NCBI GenBank assembly: GCA_018398815.1
Contig: CM031607.1
Location: forward strand, 91,642,481-91,706,480
DNA from: Conus ventricosus
Lineage: Eukaryota; Mollusca; Gastropoda; Neogastropoda; Conidae
DNA: 64,000 nt
Reading direction: 5' to 3'
The notes beneath the pieces are model-generated. The model saw only the letters and a program-made list of their open reading frames with translations. It was not told the DNA's origin and made no database searches. The first letter of the stretch is position 1. Each line of letters starts with the position of its first letter. The position numbers were made by a program, and so were the translations under genes. This document shows, piece by piece, positions 51,768-61,594 of this stretch.

Positions 51768-52815
51768 AGAGGGCGCAGCAGTCATTCTATTCCAAACACA
51801 GTGGGCGCAGCAGTCATTCTATTCCAAACACAGTGGGCGCTGCAGTCATTCTATTCAACACACAGTGGGCCCTGCAGTCATTCTATTCCAAACACAGTGG
51901 GCGCAGCAGTCATTCTATTCAACACACAGTGGGCTCTGCAGTCATTTTATTCCAAACACAGTGGGCGCGCAGTCATTCTATTCAACACACAGTGGGCTCT
52001 GCAGTCATTCTATTCCAAACAGTGGGTGCTGCAGTCATTCTATTCCAAACACTGTGGGCCCTGCAGTCATTCTATTCCAAACACAGTGGGCGCTGCAGTC
52101 ATTCTATTCCAAACACTGTGGGCCCTGCAGTCATTCTATTCCAAACACAGTGGGCGCAGCAGTCATTCTATTCCAAACACAGTGGGCGCAGCAGTCATTC
52201 TATTCAACACACAGTGGGCCCTGCAGTCACTCTATTCAACACACAGTGGGCGCAGCAGTCATTCTATTCCAAACACAGTGGGCGCAGCAGTCATTCTATT
52301 CAACACACAATGGGCCCTGCAGTCACTCTATTCAACACACAGTGGGCCCTGCAATCACTCTATTCAACACACAGTGGGCGCAGCAGTCATTCTATTCAAA
52401 ACACAGTGGGCGCAGCAGTCATTCTATTCAACACACAGTGGGCGCAGCAGTCATTCTATTCAAAACACAGTGGGCGCAGCAGTCATTCTATTCCAAACAC
52501 AGTGGGCCCTGCAGTCACTCTATTCAACACAGTGGGCGCAGCAGTCATTCTATTCAACACACAGTGGGCGCAGCAGTCATTCTATTCAACACACAGTGGG
52601 CGCAGCAGTCATTCTATTCAAAACACAGTGGGCGCAGCAGTCATTCTATTCAACACACAGTGGGCGCAGCAGTCATTCTATTCAACACACAGTGGGCGCA
52701 GCAGTCATTCTATTCAAAACACAGTGGGCGCAGCAGTCATTCTATTCAACACACAGTGGGCGCAGCAGTCATTCTATTCAACACACAGTGGGCGCAGCAG
52801 TCATTCTATTCAAAG
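51768..52815 (+). repeat. 32-bp minisatellite, about 32 copies
   Basis: Unit TCATTCTATTCAACACACAG plus TGGGCGCAGCAG, with alternation between CAACACACAG and CCAAACACAG, and between GCGCAGCAG, GCCCTGCAG and GCTCTGCAG. All three + frames stay open, giving spurious ORFs of up to 415 codons. Variants are mixed on the left and settle into a repeating order on the right. Confidence 0.94.
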
Positions 52816-53539
52816 TGAGTCAGTTTTGAATTTTCTCACTGAAGTCAACAGAACGTTTCAAAATGTTAGCAATAAGGTGCACATTTAGTGGAATCTGTTA
52901 GTGTTTGTTCCACAAACAGTCACACAATCAATAACATGCGAATTAATATCATACATTGCTGTTAATGTTTTAAGCCCCTTTCACACTTCCCGATGACAAT
53001 TGGAATAGGGGTCACTGACTTCAGTCGTGTGGACTCAAAAAGTTAAGGGAGTGCCAGATTACCGCTTTTTCCTTTTCGTTTTTTTTTCCTTTTAAAAAAA
53101 AAAAAAACTCTCTCCGTCTGCTCCGCCAAAATTCTGTGGACTGAACCAGGTGAAACAAGCAGATTTGCCATAGCAAAACACAGACCGAAATAAGTGTCAT
53201 TAGAAATGGGTGGAAACAGACGCAAGCACATCTCATCTGGACTTTCTTCCAAATTTAAATATGTGTTGATGCTTTCCGGTTGACATTATTGAGCGTTTAT
53301 TACTTTAGAATACACTAGCATTTTCCAGGAGTCATCTGCTGAAAAAAAAAAGGAATTTTGTTCATTTTCAGCGGTCGTTTGGCCAACATCTGGGCGTTTC
53401 CCCCCGTACGAATCTGACACTCCCTTAAGCGTGCGACAACGCCCTGTACGTGGCGAGAGGGGTGGGAGAGAAGGAAAGGAGCACCGACCACTGAGGCCAG
53501 GGGAGTTGTGGGCCTTGCCATTTACAGCCGGGTTCCTGT

Positions 53540-54112
53540 CTGCAGGCGAGTGATGTGAATGCCATTATTCTGTAAAGACAACGTGACGTTCTCGATGTGA
53601 ATGCCATTATTCTGTAAAGACAACGTGACATTCTGGATGTGAATGTCATTATAATGTAAAGACAACGTAACGTTCTGGATGTGAATGCCATTATTCTGTA
53701 AAGACAACGTAACATTCTGGATGTGAATGCCATTATTCTGTAAAGACAACGTAACATTCTGGATGTGAATGCCATTATTCTGTAAAGAAACGTGACGTTC
53801 TGGTGCGAATGCCAGTATTCTATACAAAGTGATACGTTGTGGCTGTAAATGTCATTATTTCTTGTCGACAACATAAGCTGCTGCCTTGAATGCCACCATT
53901 TCTTACAGGTAACCTGAAAAGTTGAAGCTGTGAATGCCATTATTTCTTACAGGTAACGTGAAAAGTTGAAGCTGCGAATAACATTTCTTACAGGTAACGT
54001 GAAAAGGTGAAGCTGTGAATGCCATTATTTCTTACAGGTAACGTGAAAAGCTGAAGCTGTGAATGCCATTATCCTGTGCAGACAACGTGAAAAGTTGTGG
54101 CAGTGAATGTCA
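53540..54112 (+). repeat. 42-bp minisatellite and a related degenerate array
   Basis: 53540-53800 has six copies of a 42-bp unit (GATGTGAATGCCATTATTCT, GTAAAGACAACGTAACATTC). It passes into 53800-54112, about six looser copies with GCTGTGAATGCCATTATTTC and TTACAGGTAACGTGAAAAG. Confidence 0.88.
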
Positions 54113-54439
54113 TCGTTCTGCAATGACAAGCTGTGGCTATGTATTCCTTAATTCTATGATGACAATGTCTTGTATTCTGCATTTTTTTGTTTCTCTTTTC
54201 TAATCAAGCCAAGAAAAACCTCTGGCTCAAAAACACACGCTTACAATAGCATCACGACTGTGGGACATAATTTCACTTTACCCAAAACACACCTATCCAA
54301 AACAGCAGTTAGGCGCCTTGGAAAATTACAGGCAACAATGCATAGCTTCGATGGCACACATTACACGTCAAAAGAGACCAAAACAAAATCTCTGTACCTC
54401 CCGCCCTCCCCACTTACTCCATAAACTCACATGTGCACC

Positions 54440-54580
54440 CACCCACACGCACACACACTCTCATGCATGCACACACATGCATGCACATACACCAACCCAC
54501 ACACCTAAGCATATTCACGCGCGTGCGCGCACACACACAACGCACACACATGCACACACACGCGCGCGCGCGCACGCATG
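54440..54580. repeat. CA/CG-rich microsatellite
   Basis: ACAC and CGCG runs with CATGCATG interruptions. GCGCGTGCGCGC at 54519-54530 and CGCGCGCGCGC at 54560-54571 alternate purine and pyrimidine. Confidence 0.85.
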
Positions 54581-55067
54581 TCATCCCCCTTTCCTGGACT
54601 ATTTATTGAAACATGAACTAAAACGTCAAAGATCGTATAATAAAAAAATCAAACAAGCATGAATTTCAAACAATTACTTCTGCATACTTTGCTCATAATT
54701 CAACACAACATGTAAACACCATGCTGTCATCATGCTTGGGATGTTCCCAAATTAAAACATCAAAATGCAGTCTTGAGAAAAGTCGATATGGTCGGCACAT
54801 TAATGCCGCACACTCGATAAACATGGAATAGATAAGGTGGAATGATATTTCATAGCTGTATAGGGATACATATTAGGAAAATGTCAGCACAAAGAAAAGA
54901 ATATACACCAATAAACGAAGAAATTTTTAAAAAAAACCCTGACCCATGAATATGAAAATTTCTAAAATCATTCTGCTTAAAACGCTGCAGCGATTAGTGT
55001 CAACCAACGTTTTACAATTCTGCTTAGTACAACTACCGCTTTACATTCACCAACTTGTTTCTTATAT

Positions 55068-55222
55068 TTTATATATATATATATATATATAAATCCTGAT
55101 GAAAGCGCAACGCGCTCAAAACAAATTTGTAGATTCTATTTTAAAAAACCTATTTTAACAAATGTTGCTCCCCAAGGGGTCAAGCACTATCAAAATCATT
55201 TTGGGTATTTTAACCACACTAA

Positions 55223-55287
<65 letters not shown>

Positions 55288-55290
55288 TTC
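55068..55290. repeat. TA microsatellites flanking a hammerhead-like motif
   Basis: TA runs at 55069-55091 and 55225-55286 bracket a conserved-looking segment starting CCTGATGAAAGCGCAACGCG, in which a CTGATGA box and an AGCGC/GCGCT stem are followed by CAAAAC in place of GAAAC. Probably a short mobile element relic. Confidence 0.5.
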
Positions 55291-55909
55291 TTTTTTTATG
55301 ACAGCATCCAAACTCTTGCTCTCATATCCCCGCACCTCTCCTTCCCCGCCCCTTGCCTCTCTACCCTCTCTTCCAAACACAAAAACAAGCGTTTCTCAAG
55401 TCTCCACCCCACCCTCCCCGTGTTCCCTTTCTTCTGACAGGAAAAGTGGAACCACGCCTCCAGTGCAACAGACGTAGGCCTACTCGGCCAACTTCAGAGG
55501 CTTTCCTGAGAAAACCTCTCAGGAGAAAGCTACACGAACCGGAACGCCCTTTCTGCCCAGGGTCTAAAGTGTGAAGTCTTCGTTTTGAGACAAGCCGAAC
55601 ACTAAATCCCTTCGTACTGTATGTACACACGGACTGTGTCCACATGAAGGTTAGGTGGCAGTTGGTCTTCTGCTCAACTACCAGCATTCCCCTGAAAAGG
55701 GAGGCAAGTGGAATGTGACGGTCATTGTGATGAGACGAAGAAACGACGAATCATTCGGACCATAATTATCTCGCCCTGTGAAATGCATTCAATATCCAAG
55801 CCTTTGGCAGGTCAGAATTTATAGATCGGTGGACCCCCACCCCCTCCCTTCCAATAACTGTCAATTGGAGTATTTTGATAAACGAGCAAACTAAAAAGTT
55901 AACGGAACG

Positions 55910-55944
<35 letters not shown>

Positions 55945-56159
55945 CACACACACACACACAAGTGCAGATTAGGGAGGGAAAGATTACTTTAACAAAATCA
56001 ATGTCGACTCGGATCCAATAATCAATGGCGCAGTCGTTTTAGATTTGGACAATCTTTAAAACATCAGCATGTCCAAGTTCACCTGTTCATGGAATCTGTC
56101 CACAGAGGGGGCTGGGGGGCGCAGTTAGTCTAGAACTTTGTACCTGCCACCTTCTTGTA

Positions 56160-56405
56160 TTGTTCTTGAAAACATGTTCTGAATCGAGTGACATCAACGT
56201 CCTGGACCAGGTGGCCAGACGGTTCCAGAGAGGGGTGAAGGAGGCCATCTACATCGCGGCCACCACACCAACCTTCAACCGGGACAGGGGGAGACACATC
56301 CTGCAATCGGTCTACAACTCCCTAGTTCGGTCGCATGACGTGAGCTCGACTCGCGGACGTGCGGACCGAACACAGTTCACCCCGTCAGTCGAACAGTGCT
56401 GGTGA
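56160..56405 (+). pseudogene. Penelope-like retroelement C-terminal (GIY-YIG end) fragment
   Basis: It reads VARRFQRGVKEAIYIAATTP then TFNRDRGRHILQSVYNSLV. The EAIYI...P-LNRD-GR--L--VY pattern is what I remember from the C-terminal endonuclease region of Penelope-like and related retroelements. No reverse transcriptase lies beside it. The fold-back and hammerhead-like relics elsewhere in the window fit the same class. Confidence 0.5.
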
Positions 56406-56689
56406 AGGCTGCTGGTGATGGTAGCCGAAAGCTCCGCTTTCGTCCGTCTTTCGTGAGAGTCCAGGGACGAATGTTTAATCATGTTCTGGATTACTCTGTC
56501 TTCGTTCTGCGGAGCGGTTCTGTGGAGAAGAGCCGTTACGCTCGCTCATCGACCTTCGCACACCGTTGTTTTGCAAAGGACTCCAAGCATGTGTCATCGT
56601 GGACTCCTCCCGAACCCATTTCAGCCCTTTGCCATCTGACTCTGCTTACCGGCTGAGTCTGCACGTCAGCAAGCTAGAATCATTCATTC

Positions 56690-57245
56690 CATGAGAACGA
56701 CTTCCACCTGTTAATCTAGTGTAAAGTGAAGCCTCGCAATGGACACCTAGAATGAAGTTTGCACAGCTGGGCTTCCTAATTCCGTGAAAACGTCTTCCAC
56801 CCGTCAATCAAATGTAAATGAAACCTCGCAATGAACATCTAGAATGAGGTTTGTACAGTTGGGCTTCCTAATTCCGTGAAAACGACTTCCACCTGTTAAT
56901 TAAGTGTACGTGAAACCTCGCAATGAACACCTAGAGTGATGACGTTTGTACAGTTGGGCTTCCCAATTCCGTGAAAACGACTTCCACCTGTTAATTAAGT
57001 GTACGTGAAACCTCGCAATGAACACCTAGAGTGATGAGGTTTGTACAGTTGGGCTTCCCAATTCCGTGAAAACGACTTCCACCTGTTAATCAAGTGTACG
57101 TGAAACCTCGCAATGAACACCTAGAGTGATGAGGTTTGTGCAGCAGGGCTTCCCAATTCCGTGAAAACGACTTCCACCTGTTAAGTGCAAGTGAAACCTC
57201 GCAAAGAACACCTAGAACGGTGAGGATTGCACAGCTGGGCTTCCG
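56690..57245 (+). repeat. About 95-bp tandem repeat, 6 copies
   Basis: The unit contains AACGACTTCCACCTGTTAAT, GTACGTGAAACCTCGCAATG, AACACCTAGAGTGATGAGGT and TTGTACAGTTGGGCTTCCCA. The second to fifth copies are closest. It ends about 190 bp from the catalase exon at 57436. Confidence 0.9.
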
Positions 57246-57435
57246 ATGCAAAGTAAGTACACCTATGACGACAACCCTGTCGGTACGGTCCGATGCAGCC
57301 AGCCCATACTCAGTCTCGCCAACTGCTGGACCAACACGAATCCCAAATCAGACCGACTTCCACGAAAAAAAAAATGTTGTGGCCTTCTATCAAGCAAGTC
57401 TAGCAGGGTCTAGAGGGTCAAGGTCTACCACCTAC

Positions 57436-57603
57436 CTTGGACTTGTTCTTGTAAGCGTCAAGGGCCGCGCGGAGCTTCTTCCCCAAATCCTCGTGGACCT
57501 TGGAGAAGTTGTCCACCGCTCTCTTCTGCAGGAACTCCTGGGCGTCCTTCAGGTGGCCGGCGATGTTCTCCACCAGGCGGTCACGTTCCGCGGCACTCAG
57601 CAC
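57436..57603 (-). CDS. CAT: Catalase exon, C-terminal helices
   Basis: 56 codons, phase 0 at both ends; acceptor TTGCCAAAG, donor AAG/GTAGGT at 57435. It encodes [40 protein letters not shown] and [16 protein letters not shown]. Reading through the donor would add only VGGRP and a stop, which lacks a peroxisomal signal, so at least one further exon is expected to the left. Confidence 0.92.
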
Positions 57604-59243
57604 CTTTGGCAACCGAAGACATACTGATCAATCTGCTCTGTACACCCCCCGGAGTGTGAAAGTGCCCACTTCCACTGTCAAGTTTTCTTTTCTTCTTCAG
57701 TGATGCCACTACACTTGGGAGACCGGTCCTCTAAATGAAACGGCTGATCTTTCTCAGACCCTCCACAGTCTCGGACAGCTTTTGTAAGGCCACACACCAC
57801 AGTTAGGATTTAGCACTAAAACAGTATAAAACCCATGTAAGCGTTTTGAGGCTTACCATAAATGTGGGCCAGTATTTCACGTTAGACTGATAACTGATCA
57901 AAAGAACACCTCCCCCCCCCCCCACCAATTATTTTTTATGTTCTGGGGGATTTTCACTGATAAAATCAGAAACAATCTTCCAATACATGACCTTCCCCTC
58001 AGTTGACGTCACATTTCAGGTCTTTGCACTCATCCGTGACCCTATCTTTGTGCCAGTCGGAAGCATCCAAACAGTTCCATTCCTGTCTACTTGGAACCAC
58101 CTGGCTGGTACCTTGATGGCTATGTGAAACAAAATGAGAATCAACTTTCAGACACAATGAAAAAATTCTCAAAACAATCTAACTGCGCCAGTCTATAAAT
58201 ACTCGACTCCTTTAAAGCAAGGCCTCGGCGCAATATTTTTTGGTGTGCATCCATAGCGGTGAGCGTGTCTCCTCTCTCGATCCCGGAAGGGCTCACACAG
58301 GTCTGGAGGTACGTAAACGGAAATTCGTGGAGTTTTTTTTTTTTTCTTCTTTACTTTCAGGCAACTCATCTTTCTAGCTGTCTTAATGGCACCCTTTAAC
58401 TCCTGTGCCAATCAATCCCGTTTCTCCATATACACAACACCCCCTACCCTTCCCCTCATATCCCTAAACTTGTTCTGTCGCAGTCCTAGCACCGACATCA
58501 TCAATAAAATTCCATAAATTTTGTCCATTTGAACATTTAACCAACAAAAAAAAGTTTACTTTCCCAGTTTGCCCAGAAATGTCTCAGTGTTGGTGTTAGA
58601 AAAATCCACATATTCTGTTTATTAGAACATAACAAAAAAGAGTATACTTTCCCAGTTTGCCCAGAAATGTCTCAGCGATAGTGTCACAAAAAAAGGATAC
58701 CAAAACCATTTATGGCTATTAACCCCCCCCCCCCCCTCTTTTCAGTGTCTGTTGTCACAACCATGCCGAAGGACCCGCCGGGGCTTTGAAGGATGAACTA
58801 CGGTACCCCCCCCCCCCCCCACCTCTGAACGGTTCGTTCAAATTGGCTACCCCTCCCCCCTTCCCCAACGGCCTCGTTTTCATTCAACGCCCTCCTTGCA
58901 GTGAACAGAAGACAAGTGATTGGTCGTTCTTTGTTTTCATTCAACGCCCTCCTTGCACTGAATACGAGAAGAGAAGTGACTGCTCGTTCTTCGTTTTCCT
59001 TATCCCGAGCGTTGTTCATGTTGCCTGAAGAAGACCCAAGTGGTCGAAACGCGTCGTGGTTTGTCCTGTAACTTGTCGTTCTTTGGCGGACTCACAAAGA
59101 ATTATTCGTAAAATTCCCCTCAATCAGGTCGGTTGCCATCTAGACCCTTTTCCTCCCCAACTAACATGTAAAAAATGGACCTGAAATGTTCCGCTCCTAA
59201 TCACTCAGAATATAAACAATTACGATCCGACAGTTTCAAGACC

Positions 59244-59274
<31 letters not shown>

Positions 59275-61335
59275 ACACACACTTCCACACTCACACCTCT
59301 TCACGCACATACACACAAACAGCAGTTCTCTACACAGTCTGTACCCCCCCCACACACACACACACTTCCACCTCACACCTCTTCACGCACATACACACAA
59401 ACAGCAGTTCTCTACACAGTCTGTACCCCCCCCCCCCCCCCCCCCCCCCCCACACACACACACTTCCACCTCACACCTCTTCACGCACATACACACAAAC
59501 AGCAGTTCTTCTACACAGTCCTGTGCCCCCCCCCCCCCCCCCCCCCCCACACACACACACTTCCACCTCACACCTCTTCACGCACATACACACAAACAGC
59601 AGTTCTCTACACAGTCTGTACCCCCCCCCCCCCTTCACCTCCCCACCCCACCTCCTCCTCTCTCACCTTAGTCCAGAAGGTCTGGGCCTGGGAGAAGTTG
59701 TCCTCCTCAGGGGTGTCGAAGCGCTGCACGTCACCGGTGACCTTGAAGTGACACTCCAAATCCTTCGCGTTGTCCACAGGCCCCGAGAAACTGTTGGGGT
59801 AGTAGTTGGGGGCCCCGCCTGTTCCATCACAGTTGTAAGAAATGTTCATATCAACACGATGATAATAATGTCAAATGACAATCATAATGATAATCAAGAG
59901 GTGCTTGAACGAATGAGAATGTGTTTGGGATTATTTATATGCAAAAAAAAGAAGAAAAAAACAAACAACTTTGATAATAACCATAACGATAAAGAAGTTT
60001 GTGAACATCTGTAGACCTCATGTGTTTGGTTTGTCAAAAAGGAATCTGTGATAATAATCACAGCAATAAAGAATTTTGTCTAAATAACAGTAGATCTGTG
60101 TGTTTGATCTGTCAAAAACGACCGTGTGATGATAACTGCAGCAAAAAAAGAAAGTTCTGAACAACTACAGACTTCATGTGTCTGGTTTGTCAAAAACAAT
60201 TGTGTGACAATAACTGTAGCAAAAAAGAAATTTCTGAACAACTACAGACTTCATGTGTTTGGTTCGTCAAAAACAATTGTGTGATGATAACTATAGCAAA
60301 AAAGAAATTTTCTGAACTACAGACTTCATATCAAAAACGACGGTGTGATGGTAACTATTGCAAAAAAAAAAGGCATTTCTGAACTACTACAGACTTCGTG
60401 TGTTTGGTTAGTCAAAAACAGTTGTGCGATTGTAACTGTTGCAAAAAAAGAAATTTTTGAACAACTACAGACTTCATGTGTTTGGTTCGTCAAAAACGAC
60501 TGAGTGATAGTAACCGTAGCATTCAAAGAAATTTCTGAATAACTGTGGACTTCATGTGTTTGGTTTGTCCAAAACGACTGAATTACAGTTACATGGGAAC
60601 AGAAAGACATCAGATCGACCAGCAGAAATGAGCAAACGTAACAAACATGGATACATCCCCGTCCCTGGGCATGTCTCCACGTTTGTTCTGTGTGCTCTGT
60701 GTTGGCATTTTCCGCTAGGTGTCGGGAGCAGCATTCATTCGGAGTTATGGGCGTGTAATTCATTGCATTTCCTCACGGGAGAAAAGAGTTATCCCACTTG
60801 TATGTTACATCACTTGTTCACTACTCCTTCGCCTCACTCATTCCAAATTTTCCTGTCCTACATACAGGCAGTACAGACCTCGCTGACCACAGCACTGACC
60901 CTGATTGTTGTCCACGCACTGGGGGCCGTCACGCTGGTAGTTCTTCGCCTTGCAGCTGAAGGGGCAGTTGACGGGCAGCTGGAGGTAGTTGCTGCCCAGG
61001 CGATGCCTGTGCGTGTCCGAGTAGGAGTACAGCCGGCCCTGAAACACAGTGTCACATCCCTGTAGCGCGAACGCTACACCTCACCTATCTCATAACTCTG
61101 GTCATGGGTTGTAATAAGATGCCGCCTTTGACTTTCTCACAAAAACCCACCTGCGTCTGTTGTGGTTCTCTACGTCTGTGGGCGCCCTGCACTGACAGCA
61201 GCACTGTGGGCGCCCTACGCCGACAGCAGCACCTATCCGTACAGCAGTCCCACACACAACATTGTGCGGATTATTTTCGGCACTTTTGTCGATTAATCAT
61301 GTGTATTGTTGTTAATGCACTGAGTTTGGAATCTC

Positions 61336-61366
<31 letters not shown>

Positions 61367-61543
61367 AAGGCTATTTGAAAAAAGGAAATGCGATTTCTGT
61401 ACTAAAACACAGTAATACACCCTCCCCCATGCGACAGGTGAATGCATACCATAGTATCTCTGCCTTATGCGCGCTCAATGAAATCAGTGCCTTTGTCCAC
61501 ACTATTCCTGGTCACTGTGTGTGTGTGTGTGCGTGTGTGTGTG

Positions 61544-61594
<51 letters not shown>

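Noticed and set aside
51641..52888. 415-codon ORF in three + frames
   Set aside because: The 32-bp repeat cycles through all three frames without stops. No protein-like composition outside the repeat.
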